From assembly GCF_035083965.1 (NCBI RefSeq), contig NC_089722.1:39913958-39977957 (forward strand): a stretch of DNA of 64,000 nt, in the 5' to 3' direction. Made by a program: the position numbers and the translations under genes. The DNA comes from Branchiostoma lanceolatum. Lineage: Eukaryota; Chordata; Leptocardii; Amphioxiformes; Branchiostomatidae. The notes beneath the pieces were generated by a model. That model was not told the DNA's origin. It saw only the letters and a program-made list of their open reading frames with translations, and ran no database searches. This document shows, one piece after another, positions 1 to 43,931 of the stretch (its first letter is position 1; each line of letters opens with the position of its first letter).

Positions 1-92
1 GCCATGCCGCTTTGCCGCGCAAAGATGCCCCTACGCTGTGAAAAAATCCTGGTGAGAACACTGTGGACATTGGGTTCTCTCTCACCTGTTAC

Positions 93-31781
<31,689 letters not shown>

Positions 31782-32371
31782 CTGTGGAGGCAAAGATGTT
31801 TTTTTAACCCAAGCAATACATGGATAATGTTTTAACTGTAGGGGTGGAAATACCCAACTGCAACCTGGAATTTGCAGAAAAGAGTTTTGGGATATTGGTA
31901 CAACTACAAGATACAAAAATAACTTGTAATGGCATTAGCTGAATATAGGCTCGGTATTATGAATCACAAATTGCAGAAAATAGTAACTAACTGTAAAGTA
32001 ACGTTATCATTTAGTCAGTAAATAAACATATTCTTTATGTGTTTTCTGCATGAATATTTTTGTATTCAGTGAAATTTTGGTTTGAGGCCCATATACAAAG
32101 ATTACTGTACTAGTCTCAAATTGTATGTTACATGTATATGTTTGTTTGTAAATCTTTGACCTGAACTTAGCCCGATGGACAAAAAATGTACTAGATATTA
32201 CCCATGTTTCGATAAAATCTACTAAGTCGCCCCCCTCCCCAAAACATCCCATTAAATCATCATTTCATAAAACATAAACACAACTTTGGAGATACAAAAT
32301 GTTACAAACTGTTAACAATCGTGTTCTGTATCTTTCTCTTCACTTTTGTTTGACATCAAACTTAAACTTAC
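31782..32371. other. CIT first intron; no coding signal
   Basis: AT-rich sequence between the putative noncoding exon and the start exon. I saw no conserved ORF or repeat family here. Confidence 0.5.
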
Positions 32372-32480
32372 CCCATGAACGTCAGCTGCTCAGAAATTAT
32401 GTTGTTTCAGTCTCTTAGAACGGTTTGTTCGGGCGCGCGCTTAGACAGGATTGGGCAAGTTGGGCGATACCATACGTGAA
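32372..32480 (-). promoter_or_regulatory. CIT: Probable CIT noncoding first exon and promoter
   Basis: A strong donor (GGGGTAAGTTT on the minus strand) sits with the exon edge at 32372. It pairs with the 3' splice site CCTCCACAG at 31782-31790 just upstream of the CIT start exon. The exon would hold a short upstream ATG (three codons when spliced) before the main start. The flanking 32,430-32,460 stretch is GC-rich (cgggcgcgcgc). The transcription start is inferred, not seen. Confidence 0.5.
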
Positions 32481-32984
32481 ATGGAGAGGAGCGCTAATTC
32501 ATGAATACTAGTATCAGGCACGACGCATATCATTATATGTCCAAGTATTATTTGATAATAAGTATTTCAAAATGATATATGATGATTAATTCAACAAAAC
32601 ATGGTCAATATGATATCTAAGACCGTCGTATTAGTTCACTAACAGACAAGAACCCCCTCTGAAGAAAATAGAAGACATATTATCTCACACGGCAGTTCTA
32701 ATGACGCAATCGTCAGACGTCCAATTGTCAGCCAATGAGACACCGTCCTGGTGATGCAATGGTTTTCTTTTCCCGCGAAAACCATGCTGATTTAAAATCC
32801 GCTTTATTTTTCGTATCATAACGAAACAATGTGCTCAATATTAATCAATAAGGTTAGCAATCTTCCGAGTTTTCTTAATCACGACGTATCTAATCAAGAA
32901 GAGAGGAAACGAAGTTTATGAATAGATAAATTAAATGCATTTCTGCAGAGATGTTTGATCCAATTTTTTAAAAAGTAATAATTT

Positions 32985-33110
32985 GCTGCACGATGACGCC
33001 GTAGGCGCGAGCTTTCTAGGGGGTTGGGGGCATGCTCTCCCAGAAAGTTTTAGAAATTGAACCTTCTGAAATGGCATTTCCTGGGTTTCTGAAACGATTT
33101 CATAGGGAAA
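32985..33110 (+). repeat. GC-rich dispersed repeat, copy 2
   Basis: gacgccgtaggcgcgagc, then gggggttgggggcatgctc, then aaagttttagaaattgaac and gaaatggcatttcctg align with copy 1 in the same order. Confidence 0.6.
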
Positions 33111-33308
33111 AAAAAATCTTTCTCCTTACCTCAAAACTTACCAAAAAACTTTCTCCTTACCTCAAAATTGACTTCCTGTGAACTTCAATGCATTTTACAG
33201 TAATTCTTTGGGTTGTTTGGAAGTTGTCCGGAGGAAATCATTGGTCTTTGGGGACAAAAATAGCAGATCCAGACTTATAAACAAACTTTTTATCATTTAT
33301 TTATTCAT

Positions 33309-33336
33309 TGTTATGTTATGTTATGTTATGTTATTG
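33309..33336 (+). repeat. ATGTT microsatellite
   Basis: Five tandem units of 5 bp (ttatgttatgttatgttatg). Confidence 0.8.
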
Positions 33337-33739
33337 TTTCAGCATGTACATGCCAGGGTTGCCAAACTGCCCAACGACCTTTTTAAAGAATGCTGCTCTC
33401 CATGAGATACATCAATTAGAGACCTGCTTGTATCCTTGGGCAAGGACATTGTACTGGGCAAGCACAAAGCAAGCCAGAACCGGAGTGTGCGAATGAGTCG
33501 CTAGGTTTCTCTAGCAGCCAATCCAAATCGTACTTTAGCACGGTTAGTCTCCAAAACAGACTCTGCCACGGAAATACTTTTGTTCTTGTCGTTGTTTTGT
33601 TGATAAAGCACTGCCTTTCTGTTTGTTACGAAGGTAACTGTTACTTTAAACAAAAACCCTCAGCACACGGTGTTCTTTCAGAAACCATTGCTTAACTTGT
33701 ACGAGAATGCTACTAAGAAAAGGTAGCCGTACAATAGAG

Positions 33740-33915
33740 CCTGCTAGAGAGACTAAAATCCGCCGCCATCACAACATCCTGCACCACTGCGTTCTGCACG
33801 TAAGGACGTTAAAAACTGTTTATCTCGGCAAAAATTCACCTCATCCATGCGATTTTGCGATCTGGATGTAGCGTGGAATATCAACGTCAACAGAACGGGT
33901 ATTGAAGCTGGCTAG
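33740..33915 (+). promoter_or_regulatory. YPEL: Probable YPEL noncoding first exon
   Basis: A consensus donor (GGCTAG followed by GTGAGT) ends a possible noncoding exon at 33915, with moderately CG-containing sequence upstream (including a ccgccgccat segment near 33770). It would be spliced across a 3.3 kb intron to the acceptor CCCCTACAG ending at 37174. It lies about 1.3 kb head-to-head from the CIT promoter. The transcription start and the link are inferred. Confidence 0.4.
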
Positions 33916-36407
33916 GTGAGTCTAAAGTCTGTTATACCTGCAAAAATACGCGAGAACTGTGCTTTCGTCATGCAGAAAACTCGATCTTTTTGTCAACAAA
34001 AGGCTTTGTTTACGTTTTTGTCTGGGGAAAGTCCTGCTTCGTGGTGGCCAAATTTATGCTGGGGTTCCGATGTATTTTATCCTGTAGTCAGACTAGTGTT
34101 TGCCATAGCATTTTGCACGTTCTTTGCTTTCTATTTTGCGTGTGGCATTATCTATATAAAGACTCAGTGTCCGTGAAATGGTGACAGGCTTCGTTGCCTG
34201 GCCGCCATGCAGAATTTGTTGTTGTTGTTGTATTTCTAGTTCTAATATCATTTAACAAGAATAATACGCAGGGACAGGTAACAGTGTTGGCTGTACCCAG
34301 CTTTGAAATTGTTGCAGGGTTGATGCCCGGTCTAGGAAAGGTTGGGATGTGTTGCTTAAGTCGTTATCACTGTCTGCTACCATCCAATCCTTGGTAACGT
34401 TAGGAAGAAACTTGGGGATATTTTTAGGTGCTCTGACCGAGTTCAGCGAAGAAATTCTGGTATATCCGTATATGTAGGTAGTACGAGAAGGAATTTTGCA
34501 TTCTACTGCTAGATTATGATGTGTCACAACTTCGTGTGTACTCATCTTCAGAAATTATGTGTCTCTTTGTTTTGTGTGGGGAGATATTTAGCCGAGGTTA
34601 GCCAGTTCTCTTTGTTCGTGGATTTTCAATATGGCCGCCTTTCTGTGAAGACAGGTTCCGTGGGAATGGCGCACTGTATCATATTTTCCTCTCTCGGTGT
34701 CGATATCATCCATGTGTGCATGTGATTAACGTTAAAGGCATAAACAACGGTGTTTAGACAGAGGCAACTTAGGAAGGTGATTATAATTGATTGAAATGCA
34801 AATTGTAACCTAATTTGCATACAAAAAAGAATAAAATTTGCATAACTAAAGAGAACACTGTGATGATGAAAAATTCCTACATATAGAAATTGTAACTCAG
34901 GTAAAGTGAACATTTATATTTCATAACAACATCTTTTTTGTGTCATATGTAGTTCAAGTACAATATGGGTACATCAATGGATACTTATGTAAATTAGGAC
35001 ATCTTCATAATCAATGTGTAGTGTGATATTAGCTTTGTGGTGAATGATTTTAATTTCATATTTCTATCGTGAATCATGGTAAGTTATGGTGAAAATAAAC
35101 ATCCCTTAGAAATTGTGCGAATTCAGTGAAAATCTAGGTATAATTTGCAGGTGAGAAAATGAATAGACAAAGACGTGTAAAGTTTTGTGTGTATTCCTGA
35201 TGTTATAAAGTGATTTTTAAGTGTGGTGAAGCTCAGATTTGTTGTACTGCATGACTGTATTTTCTTGGTGGCAGCTGATGTCCCTGGTGACTGTGAGTGT
35301 GTATTCCCGGTCATTTCACTTCTACTACAGTAAATCAATTTAATATTGCGGTCGGTAATTTTAGCGGTTGGGGGAAAAGGACATTTATGGCAATTGATTT
35401 TATCGGTTGGAACAAAGTACATTTAGTTGACTCAGAAGGAAGAGTGATCAAATATTTACGATGATGAAATTTTAGTGGTTGAATAGTGACCATGAAAGTC
35501 GCTAAAGTTAAGTTACAACTGTTACTGTGGGTAATACAGTATGGCCACGTACTCCACGTAATCAGGCCACGTACGCCAATCTAATAATTAGTCTTGGCTC
35601 TCAGATTTTTCAGGAAAATAAGGGAAGGGCAGACAAAAGGAAAGTGACAATAGAAAAGACTAACTAAGCACTGGTATCCTTTAATTGATTGTCCGACCCA
35701 ACTGCCAAGACAGGAGCCACAAAGTCAAGTCATACCAGACTGGGCAACATTTCAAACAATGAGTTTTTAACTTTTACTGCTTTAAATATAATAGATAGAA
35801 CAGGTACTGTAATCACTACATTTTTGAACTCAAATTGCAGGAATCCAAAATTCTCCTCAACTTTGGAAGTTTCGTTACTAAAACAAGAGCATTTGAGGTT
35901 GTTTCATAAATTCCTGAATGGTACATAAATTAATATGTGATATATTTAAAACTTCTTTCTTATAGAAAAAGAATAATAAAGCAGAAAATCTGAGAACCAA
36001 AGAGTTTAATTTGTGTGGCCTTAAGTAGAATCTGGTGCTACATCTCTTTCCAATGTTGTTCTTTGTCTCAACCCTTGTCTCGTTGAACTTTTGCCTGCAT
36101 ATTTTCTACAATTCTTCCTGTCTGTAGTGTCTTCCTGTTTCACTTTCTTGGGCCTGACTCATGTTCTGATAGAATGTCTGGGTGCCACTGGTGCATGTAC
36201 AATGTATGGTATGAGACAGGTTTGAATCATCATGCCTCAACAGCCTCACACAGTGTATGTCTGAGAAACCATTTTCTTAAATTTGTAAATTGTACCCTAT
36301 ACAAATTTGCTGCTTTCATGAACTTTTGATATCAGGCATTAGGTTACTAAATTGGCTCAATGAAAAATGGTAGTATAATTTTTGACCTATTTTTCTGTGT
36401 GCGAATA

Positions 36408-36412
<5 letters not shown>

Positions 36413-36472
<60 letters not shown>

Positions 36473-36540
36473 ATGTGTGTGTGTGTGCGTGTGTGTCTGT
36501 GTGCAAATGTGTCTGTGTGCAAATGTGTATGTGTGTGCTT
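36413..36540 (+). repeat. GT microsatellite in YPEL intron
   Basis: Long (GT)n from about 36,413, then interrupted gtatgtat and gtgtgcaaatgtgtctgt units. Confidence 0.9.
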
Positions 36541-36999
36541 GTTTGTCTGACGCAATATTTTCTTTTCTTTGCCTCCTACCCTGCCTCAGCTTAGCATCTG
36601 TCCCATGTTAGGGCGCTGCCGACTGTTGCTGAGGTGGTGATTGATACAGTTACCTTGAATTTACCTGTGCCCTTGAGAGTTAGAATGTCCTGTGGCAGGT
36701 TAGGAAGGTTCTTTTGTCCTCGCAGTCCTTAGGACGGACCCGTGGTCCACTGTTCATTGAGCTCAAGTCGAGAAGAGCTAACTGTAACGGTAAAGGGGAC
36801 TTTCCCTGGCACCGTGAACGAACCTGTAATAACTGTACATAGCATCTGTCTTCTGTGTAACAACCAGTTGGGGAATAGCTCTCCAGTGAGCTTTTCACGA
36901 TGATGATAAGTTCACGGTACAGAGGTGACCCTGAAAACCTTAAACATAAAGATATACTGTGAAAGACACAAGAAGGTTATGTTTTCCTAGCCTTTTGTC

Positions 37000-37145
37000 T
37001 GTCAGATGGATCCTGATGGTATTTGGTAGGTGGGTAGGGGAAACAGGTCAAGTTTGATTATGGCCCCCTATTAGCTTCCTGAGGTATTGCAGCAGAATTT
37101 CCAGTTTAGGAATTGGGTGCCAAACAGCTACTTCAGTGTGCTAAA
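37000..37145 (+). repeat. Same dispersed family, fragment D
   Basis: gatcctgatggtatttggta, ggtcaagtttgattatggcc, cctgaggtattgcagcagaa follow the family order. Confidence 0.6.
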
Positions 37146-37248
37146 GGTTAGGTTTCACTGTTGTTCCCCTACAGATGAAATCAGCTGCAGACTCCTAGTT
37201 CTCAATCAGATATTGTACATGTATCTGTGTCCGCTGCGCTGATGTAAC

Positions 37249-39251
37249 ATGGTGAAGAAAACGTTCCAGGCCTACTTACCGGACTGCCACCGGACCTACA
37301 GCTGCATCCACTGTCGGGCGCACCTGGCCAACCACGATGAGTTGATTTCGAAGGTGACATTTTTGGAAGTTTTAGCTTAGTTTAGTTTATTGTTATACGA
37401 TGTAGCCCCTGTATTGTAATAATAACTAGTGGACATAAATGATACCAGGTTTTAAGAAAAGGTAAAGCATCCACTGTCGGGCGCACCTGGCCAACTACGA
37501 TGAGTTGATTTCTAAGGTGACATTTTTTAAGTTTTAGCTTAGTTTAGTTTATTGTTATACGATGTAGCCCCTGTATTGTAATAATAACTAGTGGACATAA
37601 ATGATACCAGGTTTTAAGAAACTGTTATTCCTCGTTAAGCATCCACTGTCATCAGGTGCACCTGGCCAATCACGATGAGTTGATTTCTAAGGTGACATTT
37701 CTGAATTCTGATCCTTGAAAAACGTTCTTTTGAGAAGCAGAAAAGCAAATAGAAATGGCAACTGGCAATCGGATGTAATTTATGATGATTATGCACTGTT
37801 TGCTTCTTACAACATCATTTGTCATGTTTTGTAAGATCCAACGTTCGATAACATTAGATTCGAAGGGTTTATATTTGGCGCCAAAGTCTAATAGTATGTT
37901 GATTAGATAATTCTATGATCATTATTGGATATGATCAGAATATTTGTATTTTGGCGTCACATCAGCACTTTAAGAAGGTCAGTGACCTCCGACCAAGATA
38001 TCGTTGATTTACGCTTTGTTGTCCTTCCAGTGAAGAGAGTATATTTCCTGATCTATTTTCTTTCCCATCCCACAGTCATTTCAGGGAAGTCAGGGTCGTG
38101 CATATCTCTTCAACTCAGTGTAAGTACTATACTGTCTAGTTTTGTATACATGTATTTACTTGCTTGCAGCAGAGATTATACAAAAAGATGTTCGAAAAGG
38201 CTTTGTATTCTTTTGCCCAAATCAATTTACACTTAAATGTCACCAATATATATAGAGATGATTTTGCACTGCATACCCTTATATGTCATTCTCCTATGCA
38301 GGCTATACATGCAGTATAATAGACCTTTTGAAGGCTATGCTATTAAAGCTGGGCTGAGGTTTCCGCTTTTATTGGCGTGACCTCTAACCAGCTTCAGCCA
38401 ATCAGAGAATTGCCTTAATGTTTCCTTTAGGTAAAGCCTATTCTCTGATTGGCTGACAGCTGATTAGAGGCCACAATGACAAAACTATTCATGTGTGTTT
38501 GTTGTTTGTTTGATTGTTTGTTTGTGTGTTTGTTGACCAATGGTCGTCTCCTGGCTGCAGTGTAAACGTGGGCTATAATTGTTTGTTTGTTTGTTTGTTT
38601 GTTTGTGTGTTTGTTGACTAATGATTGTCTCCTGTCTCCAGTGTAAACGTGGGCTGTGGGCCAGCAGAGGAGCGGGTACTACTTACTGGGCTGCACGCCG
38701 TAGCTGATATTTATTGTGAATGCTGCAAAACTACTCTGGGATGGAAATATGTAAGTCTTCATCTTTATATCTTAGGTTTATAGAAGTTCATTTTCAAGTT
38801 CTTGCCCATGGAAGGGTTAATTGCAACATGAAACAAAAATTTGTATAGAAAAATATATACAGACAGTGCAAGTTAAGAAATCATGATTGGTGACAATTGG
38901 AACAAATGACAATTGTAAGAACTGCTATGGAATACCATGTGAGCTTTTTGGGTTTGACTTCTTTTCTAGCAGTAGAAGCAGTAGAAACCAAACTGTCCTT
39001 TTTTCTGCAATTTGAGTCAGCCTGGATGTCAGACTGTTTCCAGGGCCCACACAGGCCAGTTCCTTGGCTCCAGGGCCAACTTGCCTGCAAGGAAATTGTA
39101 CCACAGGCCCACGGTGATGTAACTATTCATGGATGTTTGTTTTTTTCTCATGTTTATCCAGGAGCACGCGTTTGAAAGCAGCCAGAAGTACAAGGAAGGG
39201 AAGTTCATCATTGAGCTGGCTCACATGATCAAAGACAATGGCTGGAGTTGA
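37249..39251 (+). CDS. YPEL: Yippee-like zinc-binding protein, 4 coding exons
   Basis: Exons 37249-37353, 38076-38119, 38642-38750 and 39162-39251 join in frame to 115 aa plus stop. The translation ([61 protein letters not shown]) is nearly identical to vertebrate YPEL1-4 (119-127 aa). The Yippee zinc ligands C19, C22, C75 and C78 are present. The motif reads CECC rather than the CENC I recall from human, adding a cysteine at 77. Yippee proteins are small and extremely conserved; the fold resembles the cereblon CULT and Mis18 domains, and some associate with the CTLH E3 ligase (family knowledge). The coding start exon begins after a 3' splice site at 37174 and contains a seven-codon upstream ORF (ATG at 37175). 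Which vertebrate paralogue is closest cannot be decided here. Confidence 0.97.
37467..37700 (+). repeat. YPEL: Two extra copies of YPEL exon 1 3' end with donor and intron
   Basis: Exon-derived gcatccactgtcgggcgcac plus cacgatgagttgattt and the aaggtgacat donor recur with exon-edge equivalents at 37353 (real), 37516 and 37691. The first extra unit also copies about 110 bp of following intron (gtagcccctgtattgtaata). Confidence 0.9.
38371..38478. repeat. Inverted repeat in YPEL intron 2
   Basis: Arms attggcgtgacctctaacca with cagccaatcagagaat, and attctctgattggctg with gattagaggccacaat, fold on each other with a loop of about 30 bases; a foldback element or MITE. Confidence 0.75.
38530..38577 (+). 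repeat. YPEL: Duplicate of YPEL exon 3 acceptor
   Basis: tgtgtttgttgaccaatggt, then gtctcctggctgcag and tgtaaacgtgggct, copies 38,610-38,656, which holds the real acceptor and exon start. It is followed by a GTTT microsatellite. Confidence 0.85.
38800..38970 (+). repeat. Dispersed repeat pair, copy 1
   Basis: Shares acagacagtgcaagtta, then taagaactgcta(t/c)ggaata and gctttttggg(t/c)ttgac with 43,310-43,460. Confidence 0.65.
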
Positions 39252-41437
39252 GAAACCAGGGACACTCGCCTGGCTCGCACGCCACGCCGCACGGCAAGCT
39301 TTTAGACGCTGGAATGAAGTGGACTGTAGATTTTTTCCAACCTAATCTCTTCCAGCTTGTACATATGCTGTAGGATATTTTATGGGGCGTTCCACGTTTG
39401 GTAAGAGCATGAAGAGAACTGTACATGTTCTTCTGAATCAAAGTTGAACTGTAGTTTCCAATATACGCACACACAAAAATGGGACTTGATCAGTCAAAAA
39501 TTTGGGTGACTTGATCAGTCCAATTTGTTTTGTGTGCGTTTGTTGGAAATGACAGTTTGAATTTGATCCAGGACTTCTACCAAATGAATGCAGATGAACT
39601 CTCAAGTTGAGAACCATTCTCGATTTCGAATCTCTCCTGGCTGATCAGCTCTACCAACGCACAGTTGGTAAACCGGCAGAAAGCAAGGAGAAAAGTGATG
39701 ACTTACGGGCCATGTAAGAGAGAATCTGATATTTATATATTAATGATATAGACTAAGTCCATGTAATGCAACAAATTTATGTCTGTAAGCTTATATATAT
39801 ACATCAGGCAATGGTACGAACTGTGCACAGTTGTACCCAATGTAAATGTGGTTGAATTTATACGAGGACCAGACAATTTTTCCTTTAGCTCCATGTCGTT
39901 GTGTTGAAACAGAATGGAGAAGATTCACTCTGCTGGATTTCTGCAGCAAGCTGTACTCAGTGGCAGGGAATTACATAATAACTGCTACAGATGTGATGTC
40001 AGGTAGTAGTGGTAATGCTAGATGTTGTATTGGCTTTCTCTACCGCGTGTTAGTCTGGTTAGACCATACTGATTTGACTTTATGGATGACGTCCTCTGGG
40101 CAGTACAAAGTTGATGCGAGCGTGTGAACAGATAAAAGTTACCCCCCCCCCCCCAAAAAAAAGTTGCCTTCATTATCAATGAAGTGTATGTGGTCAGGAG
40201 GAAGGTTTTACAAATGACTGAACTTACAGAACATGGTATACCATAATACCAAACCACAAATTCTTTAATTCTTTAGTTTTGGATGGAAGACTTCTTCCAA
40301 GAAGTTTTTCTTGGAAAACTTTGCTCAAGGCTCAAAATACATGTACATGGATATTTGACATTTTGTGCAAGGAGTAAAGTTTACAACAAAATGAAGAAAA
40401 ATTATGCACACGCAGATGTCATCCATATAATCGAGTCAGCATGGCCTAACTGCTACCTGTATAAAGTCAGGATGTAGTAATAATGCTAGATGTTGTACTG
40501 GCTCTCTCTGCTGTAAACCACACGCTAGGCTGGGGAGAACAGCGCCTAATTAACAGACTCTACCAGCACAGTGGCCATGCAAAGAGATTGGTGTTGTCTG
40601 TAGATGTTGTACAGGGACCACAGCAACCACCACAAGAACCTGCTGGCTTACAAAGGAGTTACAGGCCAGCAGAAGAAAAAACAAGCATTTTTGTGTCGAT
40701 TCTAGGATTGATGGTGAATTGGTCACCACAAAAATGGCAAACATTAAATCACCACAAAAAAATTTAACATTTACAGTGTATCGTGCAAAATCATGGATGA
40801 TTTCAGTGCCACAACAACAGAATCTAAAATCTTTCCTTTGATGTTTCCCCCATATTGGGTTAAAATATCACAATATAAAGATCAGTTGTTTTCCTGACTA
40901 AAGTTGCTACAGTAAAGGCCACAGTGTTTCATGGCAGGTTTCTCTAGAAGATTTTTTGCCATCTGAAAGAAGTTGCAATCTTATTGCAAAAGCAGAATAT
41001 ACAGCAGGAAGACTTATCCAACAAAATTTACAGCTAGATGTATGTAGACCTTTTTTTCATCTTTTTTTTTTACATTTTTATTTGAATTGTATCCATTATT
41101 TATATAGCCTGCTGTGCATGCTTTTCAACTTCCTGTGTTTCAAAAGTATCCTGATTTTTTTGTCTGATGTTTATTACCGATTGGGCAGGTACTGTAGATT
41201 ATAATAATGTAGAGTCTAAAGACCAGAAGTCAGTGTGGTTAAAGAGAATTTGGATTGAATCCCAGACTGGGGGTAGTGGGAAGCTTTTTGTATTAATTCC
41301 CATTTCTAACAGTTGCATCATTTTGGCTGTTGATTCCCTTGATGATTGTCTGTTGAGCAGATAACTCAGGTGAACAATACTTTGTAATCATTTGGTGTAA
41401 ACCAGAATAGATTCTATTATACATGCACACAGACACG

Positions 41438-41473
<36 letters not shown>

Positions 41474-43191
41474 GACATGCACACACAGATGCACACACAA
41501 ATATGCACACGCCTTTTAACTGATGTACTTATGACTTTTCCTTTGAATGGATCTTGACATGCTAACAACATTCTACATTGTACTTGTTAGACAGATGCAC
41601 AAATTATATCCCACAGCTCTAAATGTAATGGACGGTTAGACAACAGATATTTGAATACACCATGCCAGTCATGCAGACAATTCTTGTGGTATACCGTAGA
41701 CAGTTATCATCAAAATTCTTACGTTGCATGATATCAAATGCTGCTGAATCATTATTTTCTAGCAGTCTTTTATTTGTTTATATTACTACAATGTGTCTGA
41801 ATCCATGATTTTTACATTCAGTATAACTTTGATGACAGACTGGCAGACATCAGAACTTACATGTTGGGGTTTAGAACAAAGCTCTTTTACTGGCGAAGGA
41901 GCCCAAAGTTCAGTTGCCATGGCGATGGCGTAGAAACTGCTACTGAAGCTTTGACATGCTGGAGTCTCCGTCCAAAACTAGATGTCTGGGATGTTTTCGT
42001 CTAAATATGTATTGAATCAGATGTAAACTTTCAATATCTTGAACGTGTAGAATTTACTGGTTTTGTTTTAGCACATGCAGTGGCTTCAGAAATGTTTTGG
42101 TGTTATCTGAGGAGTCAAATGTGTTTTAAGCTATGGATACATGTACACCTATGTCATGTAGTGCCCCTCATTTCAACTTCAGACAATGAACCAGTCTCAA
42201 GTTGCATCAGAATCAAAGACACATTTTGTTGTTATCGCTAGTTGAGTGCCATGATCGATTATTCCTGCTAGCTATTCTACTGTAAATAACTGTGACTTAC
42301 CTGTGTTTGATAGTCTTAAACAGCTGTCGCCAAGGCAAAAGAAATGCTACAAATGTACTGTATGCTGGTGAAAGTATGTGATGTCCCATATGATTAACCA
42401 GAGACTTGACAATCATTGAAATTAGTATCATATATCATTATGATATGTCTCTTAATGTAGGTTTTTCCTGATGACTGAATTGGTGATAGTTCCTGTCCAA
42501 TGAAAGTTACGGATAAGCAATGACAGGCATGATGCCATGGTGTGTAGTTGACTTTACCAGCAGTGCTGGTATAAGGACCTTTGTGACAGTAACAACTTAA
42601 GCAGGTATCTCATTGGACTGCCAGCTTTTTGAAATTGTGCCATTGATGAAATCTTTGCAATGCATTTGCGTATGAAGCCCAGATGAGCCAAACAAAATGG
42701 CTGTGTCTGGACTGTCACATTCTTTGCTTCGATATCCATATTAAAGTGTTACCATGGAGTGAAAAGCCAAAAAGATTTGTTCACTGTTTTGCGCTGTTTT
42801 GCTAATTGCAAAGTTCTTGAAACTTTTTTTTTTAAATGTGTGATTTCAGGCAACAAATTGTGCGGATTGGCACTGATGGTTTGCGTCACTTTGAAAATGC
42901 TTGGTGCAATTAGACACAGTCCAGTAAGATACCAGCCTTAGCGACCGTGCGTATTTGCACAAGACAGGTGTCTGTGGCATGCCAAACTGTCTACTCAAAT
43001 GAAAACGGTTGCTTGATAGATATTTAAGTACTCTTCATCTTCGCCCAGAATCCAACACTTCTCAAAATGGATGACAATTTTGTATGGTTACTGTAGTTTT
43101 GTGTTGTTGCAATGTGTAATGCAATGTGTACATGTATAAAATCATTATAGCTTGTTATATATTAAGTAGGTTTTGGTATAGTGTAAATAAA
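39252..43191 (+). other. YPEL 3' untranslated region or intergenic, with candidate poly(A) signal
   Basis: No convincing coding exon follows the YPEL stop. A canonical AATAAA lies at 43186-43191, the best candidate end of a long (about 3.9 kb) 3' UTR; an ATTAAA occurs near 42,740. The stretch includes a poly(C)/poly(A) run at about 40,141-40,162, a CA microsatellite at 41.43-41.51 kb and a local duplication (40,000-40,040 resembling 40,467-40,510). Confidence 0.45.
41428..41512 (+). repeat. CA microsatellite
   Basis: cacacacac run with cgcacg and gcagacatgcaca interruptions. Confidence 0.9.
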
Positions 43192-43306
43192 TATGTCCTC
43201 TACAGGATGTGGGTAAAGAAATATGAAGCGTGGACATTTCTTGGGTCATGTTCTTCTCTTCATGTAGTTGACAATGATTTCAATGATATCTAAGTTTTGT
43301 ATAAAT

Positions 43307-43312
43307 TTTATT
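43307..43312 (-). terminator. Candidate SMPD2 poly(A) signal
   Basis: AATAAA on the minus strand (tttatt on plus), about 620 bp downstream of the SMPD2 stop codon. It is 115 bp from the oppositely oriented AATAAA of YPEL at 43186-43191, so the two genes would end tail-to-tail. Confidence 0.45.
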
Positions 43313-43460
43313 TGCAAGTTCTTGCCTGAGGGCCAATTGCATTCGAAAAAAGCATACAGACAGTGCAAGTTATTGTGACTATTGAAGAAATGACTATTCT
43401 AAGAACTGCTACGGAATATAGTCTAAGCTTTTTGGGCTTGACCTCTTTTTTGGAAGCAGT
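43310..43460 (+). repeat. Dispersed repeat pair, copy 2
   Basis: Same segment order as 38,800-38,970, starting gcaagttcttgcc. Confidence 0.65.
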
Positions 43461-43931
43461 TAAATATACCTAACAAAATCAATGCTCTATTTTCCCCTCA
43501 GGCCACGGTGTGGCTCTTGCGCCCTAAAATTACAACCTGAAACTTGATTCGAGGATGCCTAGCATGACTTTGTTCACACTTTTGGAATGCACCAAGGCTA
43601 CCATACCCCAATCCCCCCCATATCACCAAGTACGCTCAAAAAGCTCACGGAAACTTAATAACATCATTCGTGTATTCCATTATGTTACTCTAGCGTGTTG
43701 AATTGTAATACATATCCTTAGAAAGCTTATCAGTTCCCATTTACTATGATCATGATACTATATTTGATGCCCAACTACTAGTCCCCAAACCAAACCTCTG
43801 CTTGAAAAATGTATTTGATATATTAGTGTATCACAAAAGGAAAGCACCGAAATCTCCATGTCATTCACCCGACAAGAAAAATCTTGTCAATGATTAAGAT
43901 TGAATTGCTCTTCTTGGAAGCCTCAGTTGCC

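Larger units (their letters stand above)
32481..33739. other. Intergenic region between CIT and YPEL
   Basis: No coding signal. It contains one copy of a GC-rich dispersed repeat (about 32,985-33,110) and a short ATGTT microsatellite (33,309-33,336). Confidence 0.5.
33916..37174. other. YPEL intron 1; no coding signal apart from repeats
   Basis: AT-rich sequence with a GT microsatellite near 36.4 kb and a fragment of a dispersed repeat near 37.0 kb. Short ORFs here look like chance or microsatellite translation. Confidence 0.5.

Noticed and set aside
1..56. Possible further CIT exon at the left edge
   Set aside because: An acceptor-like TTTTTTCACAG exists, but the translation RRGIFARQSG does not fit CNH and the window ends too soon to judge.
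36360..36611. Valine/cysteine-rich and histidine/threonine-rich ORFs
   Set aside because: Translations of the GT microsatellite; likewise 24,146-24,397 and 41,293-41,571.
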